A DNA stretch of 64,000 nt, from NCBI RefSeq assembly GCF_002117485.1, contig NZ_CP021030.1:3833501-3897500 (forward strand). Direction: 5' to 3'. Position 1 is the stretch's first letter. Each line of letters begins with the position of its first letter. This DNA comes from Rhizobium sp. NXC14. GTDB lineage: Bacteria > Pseudomonadota > Alphaproteobacteria > Rhizobiales > Rhizobiaceae. The position numbers and the translations under genes were made by a program. The notes beneath the pieces were generated by a model. That model did no database searches, had not been told where the DNA came from, and worked only from the letters and a program-made list of their open reading frames with translations. Shown here piece after piece: positions 8,220 through 15,745 of the stretch.

Positions 8220-8993
8220 TCAGCGCTGCAGGATGGCGATTGCCTGCTCATAGACCGCGCGGCTGCCCGCGGCGATGATCGAGCCGCCATTTTCCGGCCG
8301 TCCGCCGTCCCAGGTGGTGATGATGCCGCCCGCCCCCTCGATGACCGGAATAATGCCGCCGACGTCATAGGGCTTCAGCCCGTTTTCGATGACGAGATCG
8401 ATATGACCGGCGGCAAGCAGCGCATAGGCATAACAGTCGCATCCATAGCGGAAGAGCCGCACCTGCGCCTCGATCTCCCGGTATTTCTCCATCTCGCCGC
8501 CGGTGAAGAGATGTGGCGAGGTCGTGAACAGGATGGCGCTCGAAAGTGCCTCGCACTGGCGGGTCACCAGCCGTCGCTCACCCTCCGGCCCGATATAGAT
8601 CGAGCCGTTCTCGTCGGCAAAATAACGTTCGCCGGTAAAGGGCTGCTCGATCATGCCCATGATCGCCCGGCCTTGCCTCTGCAGACCGATCAGCGTTCCC
8701 CAGACCGGCACGCCCGATATGAAGGCGCGCGTGCCGTCGATCGGATCGATCACCCAGACATAGTCCCGGTCGAGCCCGACGTCGCCATGCTCCTCGCCGA
8801 GAATGCCGTGGTCGGGGAAATTCTCCTCGATCAGCGCCCGGATGGCGAGCTCGGCCGCCCGATCGCCTTCCGTCACCGGATCGAAGCCGGAAGAAAGCTT
8901 GTTCGTGACATCGAGGCCGGAGCGGAAGCGCGGCAGCGTCTCGGCGCGGGCGACCTCCGCCAGACGATTGAAGAATGAACGGTCAGGAAGCAT
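8220..8993 (-). CDS. hisN: Histidinol-phosphatase (inositol-monophosphatase fold)
   Basis: 257 residues from the ATG at 8993. Inositol-monophosphatase metal-binding motifs are present in order: GEEHG (about residue 72), WVIDPIDGTRAF (about 87-98) and PYDVGGIIPVIEGAGG near the C terminus. The close relatives in rhizobia are annotated as HisN, which removes phosphate from L-histidinol phosphate in histidine synthesis, and older annotations call them suhB-like. A longer frame would start at 9143, but the extra 50 residues lack family similarity and overlap the promoter region of the neighbouring sRNA, so the shorter start was taken. Confidence 0.88.
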   Translation of the reverse strand: MLPDRSFFNRLAEVARAETLPRFRSGLDVTNKLSSGFDPVTEGDRAAELAIRALIEENFPDHGILGEEHGDVGLDRDYVWVIDPIDGTRAFISGVPVWGTLIGLQRQGRAIMGMIEQPFTGERYFADENGSIYIGPEGERRLVTRQCEALSSAILFTTSPHLFTGGEMEKYREIEAQVRLFRYGCDCYAYALLAAGHIDLVIENGLKPYDVGGIIPVIEGAGGIITTWDGGRPENGGSIIAAGSRAVYEQAIAILQR

Positions 8994-9108
8994 GGTGACA
9001 CCGTTTGGCTGGCGGGAATGCGCTTTCATAGCGAAAACGAGCGGGAATGCAAACGACGAGGGCAACTTCGGGCGAATTGCCCAAAGATATCGCAGCGCAA
9101 TATATTGC

Positions 9109-9137
9109 TTGACATTTGTGCAACGCAATAGTAGCGT
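9109..9137 (+). promoter_or_regulatory. Promoter of the mmgR-like sRNA
   Basis: A consensus TTGACA at 9109-9114, a 17-base gap, then TAGCGT at 9132-9137, which would start RNA close to 9143, just at the first hairpin of the sRNA. Confidence 0.6.
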
Positions 9138-9142
9138 CGTCA

Positions 9143-9222
9143 TTACAGTCTTCTGACTGTAAATACCCTCCTTGGGTGTTTCCTCCCTAGACTTAGCCGC
9201 GCTGACAAGCGCGGTTTTTTTT
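9143..9222 (+). ncRNA. mmgR: mmgR (suhB / alpha-r8 family) small RNA
   Basis: About 80 bases. Hairpin 1: TTACAGTC-ttct-GACTGTAA (9143-9162). A small hairpin ACCC-tcctt-GGGT follows, then a single-stranded stretch with TTTCCTCCCT, the conserved 10-mer reported for the rhizobial mmgR family. A strong terminator follows: CCGCGCT-gaca-AGCGCGG plus eight T (9197-9222). The position next to an inositol-monophosphatase-fold gene also matches the old Rfam name suhB. In Sinorhizobium mmgR limits polyhydroxybutyrate accumulation under nitrogen stress; the same role here is inference. The family call is from memory of motifs, not from a covariance search. Confidence 0.8.
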
Positions 9223-9260
9223 GGCCTGGGGAGGCAAGCCGAGATCAGGAAATCGCAGGT

Positions 9261-10142
9261 TTACTCGGCGGCCAGCGCCCGATCGCCGGCGAATTTTTCG
9301 ACATGATCCGCCATCTGCCGCATGAAGGCCGCGACGGCGTCGGCAACCGCGGCGAAATCCTCGCGCTTCTCCAGCGTCACCTCGTCGACATAGATCGCTC
9401 GGTTCACTTCGATCTGCAGCGCGTGCAGACCGCGCGAGGGACGGCCGTAATGTTCGGTGATGAAGCCGCCGGCGTAAGGCTTGTTACGGATCGCAGCAAA
9501 GCCCATTTCCTCGAGGATGGCGATAGCGGCGCGCGAAAGTTCGGCCGAAGCGCTGGTGCCGTAGCGATCGCCGATGATGAAATCGGGCCGTCCGGTGCAG
9601 CCCGCGACCCGAACATTGCCGGGCATCGAGTGACAGTCGATCAAAACGCCGAAGCCGAACTGCACATGGGTGCGGGCGATCAGCCGTCGCAGCGCCGCGT
9701 GGTAAGGCTTGTAGACTGCCTCGACCCGATCGAGCCCCTCCTGCACCGGCAGCCGCCGTGCATAAATCTCCATATTCTCGGCAACGATGCGCGGAATGGT
9801 TCCAAGCCCGCCGGCGACCCTCAGCGAATTGACATTGGCATAGGGCGGCAGCAGCCCGTCGAACATCCTTGGATCAAGCTCGTAGGGCTCACGATTGACG
9901 TCGAGATAGGCCCGCGGAAAATTGGCGGCGAGCAGTGGCGCGCCGAGTTCGACGGCCGAGCCGAACAGCTCGTCGACGTAATGGTCCTCGGAACGGCGGA
10001 TCGCTATGCCTTCCAGCCTCGACTGCGCGATGAATTCCGGTGGATAAACGCGGCCGCTATGGGGGGAGTTGTAGACGAAAGGGATGGTCTGCGACACGGG
10101 CTCATGAACCTCAAAAAGCTCGTATTCGCGGATTTCCGGCAC
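9261..10142 (-). CDS. N-formylglutamate amidohydrolase family protein
   Basis: 293 residues. The family pattern is clear: FVYNSPHSGRVYP near the N terminus, RSEDHYVDELF, FPRAYLDVNREPYELDP, then VLIDCHSMPG with the metal-binding acidic and histidine residues, and a late GFITEHYGRP. The family includes HutG (N-formylglutamate to glutamate plus formate) and related amidohydrolases. No other hut gene is nearby, so the substrate is uncertain. The start ATG at 10142 gives a normal length. Confidence 0.87.
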   Translation of the reverse strand: MPEIREYELFEVHEPVSQTIPFVYNSPHSGRVYPPEFIAQSRLEGIAIRRSEDHYVDELFGSAVELGAPLLAANFPRAYLDVNREPYELDPRMFDGLLPPYANVNSLRVAGGLGTIPRIVAENMEIYARRLPVQEGLDRVEAVYKPYHAALRRLIARTHVQFGFGVLIDCHSMPGNVRVAGCTGRPDFIIGDRYGTSASAELSRAAIAILEEMGFAAIRNKPYAGGFITEHYGRPSRGLHALQIEVNRAIYVDEVTLEKREDFAAVADAVAAFMRQMADHVEKFAGDRALAAE

Positions 10143-10330
10143 TTCTGGCCCTCTTTACCATGTCATGAACTGACTGCTTCGCCCATGTTGCCAGTTGCCC
10201 GGCCGCAAGTCCATACTATGTAGGAGGGATGGCGGTCGCGCATAGGCAATTCACCGGTTGTTTACCGGACAAAGACTAGTGTAAACGGCTGGCAGCCCAC
10301 CCAAAACCTATTGATTAGCGGTCTGGATTG

Positions 10331-10693
10331 ATGACTCAGAAGATACTTCTCGCCGAAGACGACAATGACATGCGCCGTTTCCTGGTGAAAGCGCTGGAAA
10401 AGGCCGGCTACAAGGTCCTTTCTTACGACAACGGCGCCAGCGCCTATGACCGCCTGCGCGAGGAGCCGTTCTCTCTGCTCCTGACCGATATCGTCATGCC
10501 CGAAATGGATGGCATCGAGCTGGCTCGCCGCGCCACCGAACTCGACCCCGACCTGAAGGTGATGTTCATCACCGGATTTGCCGCCGTGGCGCTGAACCCC
10601 GATTCGAAGGCGCCGAAGGATGCCAAGGTCCTTTCCAAGCCTTTCCACCTGCGCGACCTCGTCGATGAGGTCAACAAAATGCTTGCCGCATAG
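10331..10693 (+). CDS. cpdR: Response regulator CpdR, single receiver domain
   Basis: 120 residues, one receiver domain and nothing else: acidic pocket LLAEDDND (residues 6-13), phosphorylation site in LLLTDIVMPEMDG (Asp53), TGFAAVAL, and the conserved lysine in KVLSKPFHLRDLV. It matches alphaproteobacterial CpdR closely. Unphosphorylated CpdR primes the ClpXP protease to degrade cell-cycle factors (known in Caulobacter and Sinorhizobium); phosphorylation through the CckA-ChpT relay switches it off. The ATG at 10331 was preferred over the TTG one codon upstream. Confidence 0.95.
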   Translation: MTQKILLAEDDNDMRRFLVKALEKAGYKVLSYDNGASAYDRLREEPFSLLLTDIVMPEMDGIELARRATELDPDLKVMFITGFAAVALNPDSKAPKDAKVLSKPFHLRDLVDEVNKMLAA

Positions 10694-10777
10694 GGCTTGT
10701 CGGGCGGCGCGTCACAAAACTGAAAAAAGCCTATTGACGGCTCCAAAGGTTTTGTGATCTATGCGCCGCCATCGGAT

Positions 10778-10853
<76 letters not shown>

Positions 10854-10861
10854 TCGAATTC

Positions 10862-10901
10862 AAAGGCTTAGCGGCAAAACAGAAACGCCGCTAAGCCTTT
10901 T
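10862..10901. terminator. Bidirectional terminator after tRNA-Val
   Basis: AAAGGCTTAGCGGC, an 11-base loop, then GCCGCTAAGCCTTT and further T. The 14-bp stem lies between the tRNA (plus strand) and the end of the DUF927 gene (minus strand) and can serve both. Confidence 0.85.
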
Positions 10902-10933
10902 CAGTAAGCAGCCAGTAAGCACGCGAGCGGGAA

Positions 10934-12589
10934 CTACCGGGATGGCCCGGCGTTCGGTGTCAGATTGATGTAATTTGGCAGCGCTATTTTTTTCAACATC
11001 TCGAAATCTATCTGCATCACTGACCTTCGACCTCCACCTGGAGGCTTGAATTGCCCATAGGTGTTCGGTCCTCTGCTTCCTTGAAGCAGCCCCTGCTCGG
11101 ATTTAAGCAGCTCAAATACATCTGCTGCGGAGCGGCTCATAAACTGCGGTACGCTATCCTTGTAGATGTAAAGGTATTCTCGACCCTTTTTCTCATCAAT
11201 GAAGGCGCAAGTAGAGGTCTGGAGCTGACCTTTCCCGTTCAAATGCAGTCTTGGAATGTCCTTGGCGGCGATGTTGGCCAAGATTTCGAGTGCGCAAGAA
11301 GCCAGCGCACCGCCGTACGGTGCAGTAGTGTTGGCCCTCTTTTCGGCCAAATCTGCCTCAAGAAACGCAAGCACCGTCGCAAAAGATGATAAACTTCCTT
11401 CGGGAAATGCCTTTATGTTCTCCAAGCAACTCCCGACGGCTGCGATTACTGCAAATTTGCGGGCGAGCGTTCCGACAAGCCCGTCTGCCTCGCGATCGTC
11501 GATGAGCTTCTTCTGATATTTCGAAGAAAGTTCTTGAAATTGGATTTTAGCTTCACCCGCACCATAGTTTACTATTTTCGCTATCCACCTGCGGTAAAGA
11601 CGGCCGGAATAGGTCTCACAAGCCTTCGCAATCTCCGCCAACGCCAAATTGGTTTCGGCGCCGGCTGCCGACGAACACAGGATGCCATTTTTTGGCACCG
11701 CGATAGAAATCAATCGAGCGTCCTGACCACTACCCGTACGTCGGGTTTCAATTTCGGTCAGGCTGAACTCGCCGGTAAATGCCACAGATGATCGCCAACT
11801 CACGTCAGAGAAGAGCCTCGACGGGCGCAGGCGGCTTTCACCTCCCGTTATGTAGTAGAGATAGGTCTCGACTATTTTGGCAAGATCAGATCGGCTGACG
11901 TTTCCCGTCTCGTCTAGACATAATAAGGAGTGATTTGCCTCAACCAGCTTCTCCTCGATGCCTGTCGTCGAAAAATTGAATGGGTGGAGCTTTCGGTTAT
12001 GTGCGTCTCTCTGAAAAGCGTTGGCGACGTGCAGAAGCGTTGTTTTGCCTGTTTTGCGTTCGCCGTATATGTGTATTATAGGCATCTCAGGTTCATTGAG
12101 AAGCGCAAATACCGGTGCAGCAAATGTCGCCATTATAATGAACTGCAAGAATGGGCTCTTTGGCATCCATTTTGCCAACAGTACTTCTAATTGTTCGTCC
12201 GTTTCAATCTCTGTTCGTGCTCCACGAGATCTTAATCTTGGATCGGCAATCCAGGAACTTTCGGAATTCTTTCTTGAAATCATTTCATGATTGAAGAGAA
12301 ACTCGTCGCCATGGAACCCCGGCCTTGTGGCAATGTTAATCTTGTGGGTTGTTTTCGACCTGACGGCTTCCTCAAAAGCCGCCGCCAGCAATTTTCTATC
12401 GTAAGTGTAGTTAAGGCCATGTTTGATCAGCGTCTCAATGCACCTACCCTGATCGATAAGCTCGTGAGCGGGAATCGGTATTTCGATGTCACACTGACCT
12501 CGCTGTCGCACAGCAACAAGAGCATAAGGGATCTTCTCACCCTCGACCTCGACACCGTCGGTTATTCGAATTTCAAGATCTTTCGACAT
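10934..12589 (-). CDS. DUF927-type P-loop protein (primase/helicase-like)
   Basis: 551 residues from the ATG at 12589, chosen because GGAAGG stands the right distance upstream; a longer frame opens at 12616. A Walker A motif YGERKTGKTT (about 176-184) is followed by HSLLCLDETG as a likely Walker B (about 217) and RTGSGQDARLISI, the pattern of DUF927 proteins on phages, plasmids and islands, which resemble replicative helicases. It is probably the motor for replication of the excised element, working with the HUH protein encoded just upstream. A separate primase domain is not visible. Confidence 0.75.
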   Translation of the reverse strand: MSKDLEIRITDGVEVEGEKIPYALVAVRQRGQCDIEIPIPAHELIDQGRCIETLIKHGLNYTYDRKLLAAAFEEAVRSKTTHKINIATRPGFHGDEFLFNHEMISRKNSESSWIADPRLRSRGARTEIETDEQLEVLLAKWMPKSPFLQFIIMATFAAPVFALLNEPEMPIIHIYGERKTGKTTLLHVANAFQRDAHNRKLHPFNFSTTGIEEKLVEANHSLLCLDETGNVSRSDLAKIVETYLYYITGGESRLRPSRLFSDVSWRSSVAFTGEFSLTEIETRRTGSGQDARLISIAVPKNGILCSSAAGAETNLALAEIAKACETYSGRLYRRWIAKIVNYGAGEAKIQFQELSSKYQKKLIDDREADGLVGTLARKFAVIAAVGSCLENIKAFPEGSLSSFATVLAFLEADLAEKRANTTAPYGGALASCALEILANIAAKDIPRLHLNGKGQLQTSTCAFIDEKKGREYLYIYKDSVPQFMSRSAADVFELLKSEQGLLQGSRGPNTYGQFKPPGGGRRSVMQIDFEMLKKIALPNYINLTPNAGPSR

Positions 12590-12705
12590 ATTTTTCCTTC
12601 CGGGTATTTTACTCACTCAGCACACTGAATGTACGCCTCGTGCGGCCACAGACGCCCCTAACTGCAGTTTCGACATACGAACGACAAAACACGTAGTTGA
12701 GGGCT

Positions 12706-13608
12706 CTACCCCGCATTCCTTTGGCTTCCGCGAAGCAGTTTCAAGATAAGGTGCTGCAGCCCGCATGATTTGAATTCGCGTATTAGATTGGGCCTAAGGC
12801 CCACCGCGATGAGTAATTCGTCGATGCGGTACGCAGCTGCCCATGAGAGCCATTCGTTCTTTGCTTTGCCCGTAAGACGGTTCGAACGGCCCTTTCCAAC
12901 CCGGCCTTCGGCCGTGAGAAATTTCGTTCGGAGTTCAGGTTCGAACTTGAAGAGATAGCTGACAGTCCGCCCAAGATGTTTCGTGTCACGGATCGACTTA
13001 AGCATCAGCCCGTGGGAACCTTTAGTTGCGGTGGACAGCAGATTGTTGAACGTTCTGCGGAGTTCGATCTCCGGGACGCCACCGACTATGACGTGGAAGT
13101 GAGGTTCGAAGACGAACCTGTCAGGTTCTGGTTCAACAGCTGAAATTTCAACGATCCCCAGCGCCCACATATCGGGATAGGCCGCCAAGAGTTCTTTAAG
13201 AGCCGTCCGCAGCCGGCGCATGTATGTTTGAGGATTGAACGACGACAGCGCCCCGCCGGATCGACGGTCTCTCGTGTTAGCGAACGTCAGGTGATAGAGG
13301 TCATCGAAGTTTCCGGGGAGGTTGTGAAAAACCTCCCCGAGTGCCCATACGCGTGCCCGGAACTGCTCTAGGACACATGCCACGCTGGCCCGCACATCGT
13401 CAATGTTCGCCCAGTCGTCATGAAAGGCCTTAACCAATCTAGGATTTCGGCGGACTGCGCCAGCCTTCGCCGCTTCCTGTCGTTCAAGGCTTCGGTAGTA
13501 CGAGAATGTATTGCCTTTATAGACTGACTTCAGGCTTGCCCGAATGTGAAGCTCGTTGTCGCGGACAAACCTTGGGAGGCCACTGAGACGTTGTTGCGGT
13601 CTAGCCAT
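12706..13608 (-). CDS. HUH-type Rep-like protein
   Basis: 300 residues. The segment FEPHFHVIVGG (His170 and His172) is a histidine-hydrophobic-histidine metal motif of rolling-circle Rep and relaxase nucleases. A tyrosine in TVSYLFKF (about residue 215) is a candidate nicking residue. Such proteins nick one strand at an origin and stay covalently bound to it. The start overlaps the end of the upstream HTH gene by 8 bases, and GGGGG lies before the ATG, so the genes form an operon. The call rests on the motif and neighbourhood, not on clear whole-length similarity. Confidence 0.6.
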   Translation of the reverse strand: MARPQQRLSGLPRFVRDNELHIRASLKSVYKGNTFSYYRSLERQEAAKAGAVRRNPRLVKAFHDDWANIDDVRASVACVLEQFRARVWALGEVFHNLPGNFDDLYHLTFANTRDRRSGGALSSFNPQTYMRRLRTALKELLAAYPDMWALGIVEISAVEPEPDRFVFEPHFHVIVGGVPEIELRRTFNNLLSTATKGSHGLMLKSIRDTKHLGRTVSYLFKFEPELRTKFLTAEGRVGKGRSNRLTGKAKNEWLSWAAAYRIDELLIAVGLRPNLIREFKSCGLQHLILKLLRGSQRNAG

Positions 13609-13945
13609 GACGCCCCCAATCCCTCTCAGATGTCGACAACTTCCGACTGTTCATGATGAAATCGTCGAGATCGCTTTGCCGGTAGAGTACGCGGCCGCCA
13701 ACTTGAACGTAGGGTAGGCCGCGTGTGCCGCTGCAGCGCCAGTTCGCCAATGTTTTCTGACTGACGCCGAGATATTCGGCTGCATGCGATGCCGACAAGA
13801 GCGTCTCACGAACCTCGCCGCTTACTGTCCTCAGTCCATGCGGAAGGGGAATGCCGAATCTCTCATTGAACACCTTATTGAATGTCAGCAAGGCGCGATG
13901 GATGTCCTTGTGCGAGTACTGCTTGGGGCGAGACTTACTCGACAT
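13601..13945 (-). CDS. Excisionase/AlpA-like helix-turn-helix protein
   Basis: 114 residues from the ATG at 13945, which has GGAGG five bases upstream; a GTG eight codons earlier opens the longer frame. The C-terminal half is a MerR-type winged HTH: SASHAAEYLGVSQKTLANWR, then PYVQVGGRVLYRQSDLDDFI. This is the pattern of AlpA and recombination-directionality factors in integrative elements. It probably controls excision or activates the replication genes downstream. It overlaps both neighbours, in an operon with the HUH protein. Confidence 0.8.
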   Translation of the reverse strand: MSSKSRPKQYSHKDIHRALLTFNKVFNERFGIPLPHGLRTVSGEVRETLLSASHAAEYLGVSQKTLANWRCSGTRGLPYVQVGGRVLYRQSDLDDFIMNSRKLSTSERDWGRHG

Positions 13946-14729
13946 GCGCGCCTCCGTCGGCAGCAGCACTCAGCCCCCTGAAGGAGTTTATTGCAATCGG
14001 CCAGGATGAGCCGGGCGCGAAACAGATTTTGTGGTTCTTGAGCGCGAGGCCATGTGTGATCAGTCGATCGGCAATGAGATGTTTTCCGTAGTTCTGCGCA
14101 AGCTCAGCCAGCAGCTTCTTTTTCCAAATTCCTTCGCTGAGAGCCGGCTTGCAAGTGTCACGGTTGAGGTATCCATAGAGGAGTCCTTCCGCGAGCAAGA
14201 CAACATCGCCCCAACGCAGGGGCATATGACCGGGGTGCAGAGCGAGCGGCTTCACGCTGCCATTGAAGCGGCTTGCCAGATCAAGGGTGATCTTTTCGAT
14301 ATCCAGGATTTCGGTGCAGCAGAATTCAATCGCTGCAACTTTGCGATTGCCCTTTTCTGCCGCGTCAACGATCAGGCCGAAGGTTCCGATGAAAGCGGAA
14401 TTCGGCGCCTGCAGGGTCGAGCTAATTTCGGCCAGCGCGGCCCGTGTTCTGGCAAAAGGGAACGGGGAAGTATCGCCGATCGAAAGGGTTTCATCATCGA
14501 GGATGAAAGCAGCACGAGACCATCTGCGTGCTGACGCTTCGCTGCCCCGTAGAAACGTTTTCAACAGAGCATCTAGGTCCGAGCCGCACATGGGGCAACG
14601 GCCGTCAAAGCACGGCTTCCCGTCATCGCAAGTCGGAATACGCAGTTTGGTGCTTGCGGGCAGGTGACGCTTCAATGCTTGGTTAAGCCGGCGGCGCTGG
14701 CCTGCGGCAATATCATAGTCCATGTTCAT
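13935..14729 (-). CDS. Island protein of unknown function with cysteine cluster
   Basis: 264 residues, no family recognised. Near the N terminus CDDGKPCFDGRCPMCGSD (residues 34-51) offers four cysteines that could bind zinc. The rest is a mixed alpha/beta sequence without transmembrane segments. Its stop lies inside the next gene (11-base overlap with the HTH gene), so it is the first gene of the replication/excision operon of the island. A role in element maintenance is inferred from position only. Confidence 0.7.
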   Translation of the reverse strand: MNMDYDIAAGQRRRLNQALKRHLPASTKLRIPTCDDGKPCFDGRCPMCGSDLDALLKTFLRGSEASARRWSRAAFILDDETLSIGDTSPFPFARTRAALAEISSTLQAPNSAFIGTFGLIVDAAEKGNRKVAAIEFCCTEILDIEKITLDLASRFNGSVKPLALHPGHMPLRWGDVVLLAEGLLYGYLNRDTCKPALSEGIWKKKLLAELAQNYGKHLIADRLITHGLALKNHKICFAPGSSWPIAINSFRGLSAAADGGAHVE

Positions 14730-14813
14730 TTCTCCAAGAAAGAGTCGAAGAGGTGCAGGCCTCGCACGCGAGTGCGAAGCACATTCATCGCCAATAATTT
14801 ACGGGGAGCACGA

Positions 14814-14851
14814 CGCCATCCGCCCGGGTCAGCTGACCCGGGCGGATGGCG
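14814..14851. repeat. 38-bp perfect palindrome
   Basis: CGCCATCCGCCCGGGTCAG followed directly by its exact reverse complement, with no loop. There is no T-run. It sits between the small gene 14862-15050 and the head of the HUH operon. A perfect cruciform-capable repeat next to an HUH gene could be an origin or nick site; alternatives are a factor-bound operator or an attenuator. Confidence 0.9.
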
Positions 14852-14861
14852 CCGTAGCTGA

Positions 14862-15050
14862 TTAGATCAGGCTCTCAGCCTGAAAGTCTATTCGCGCGGC
14901 GTCAAATTGCTCTATCGCCCAAGGCTCAGCCGATACCAGTTCAATAAACTTTTGTCTGGCCGCCTCGACAGTCGGGTTGTTCCTCAGGCTAAAGTCGGCC
15001 GTGTCGTATGCATGGTCGTTCATTTCGTATTGTCTTTTTATTTGGCTCAT
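14862..15050 (-). CDS. Small island protein, unknown
   Basis: 62 residues, acidic, no membrane segment or known motif. AGAGAGGG lies upstream of the ATG, which supports translation. It is transcribed toward the 38-bp palindrome and the replication operon and could share a promoter with it. No function can be assigned. Confidence 0.55.
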   Translation of the reverse strand: MSQIKRQYEMNDHAYDTADFSLRNNPTVEAARQKFIELVSAEPWAIEQFDAARIDFQAESLI

Positions 15051-15745
15051 AGCAGCGCCCTCTCTTTACGGGTTTCATCTTCACCCTTTTCGTGAACTGT
15101 CCTGAATTGTGGTGCGCTGGAGTCGAGACTCCCTTGGCGCGAGCAAAGTCAGCAGCATCCGGCCTTTCTGTTCGAAAAGCGGTGAGTTGATCGCCGTACT
15201 TAGGGTGGGTGATAGAACGCCTAAGTCAGATTCCGACCAAACACCGCCCAGCTTATTCGCTGTTCGTTGCGGTTGATCGGACTTCCACCTAGGGCGTGGG
15301 GCGAATGATTTTCGCCATCAACGGATGAACCTGCCCAGGTTGCATCATCCGTCGAGCAGCCGCCGTTGAATCGGCGGTCAGTGTCCTGTTAGATGATCCA
15401 CAATCTTGTGAACCTTGGTTGTAGATATCATCTTGGTCTCAAATATTCAATACCATTCGCAGACGCCAAAAACCGCAAAGGCATCGCAGCTAGCTTCAGC
15501 TAAACCCGATGTGGCACGATTGCTATCGGAGCCGGAAGCGAGCCGGCAGGTTTGGCGTTGCCAAGTAGAAGGGACAGCCTGTCATTACCGACGACCACAC
15601 TAATCGGGACTTCATCGGACCAGGACATCCAGAATCTGCGGTAAACTTGCTTGCGACCCATTTCTCTTATAACGAATGCTTGTCGGATGACACAGCTTGC
15701 GAGCGCAAGATACGCGTGTGCTTCAACCGTTGAAGGGGGAAATAA
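15051..15745. other. Long intergenic region with inverted repeats upstream of the helicase operon
   Basis: 695 bases with no convincing gene. Two hairpins stand out: ACGGATGA...TCATCCGT with an inner ACCT/AGGT (about 15319-15353), and CCGCCG-ttgaat-CGGCGG (about 15361-15378). It must contain the promoter of the plus-strand helicase operon and probably that of the minus-strand small gene. A minus-strand frame inside (about 15500-15661) has no good start signal. Confidence 0.5.

Noticed and set aside
15500..15661. Possible small minus-strand gene upstream of the helicase
   Set aside because: About 53 codons with some protein-like character but no ribosome site; the frame simply continues from the antisense of the helicase start.
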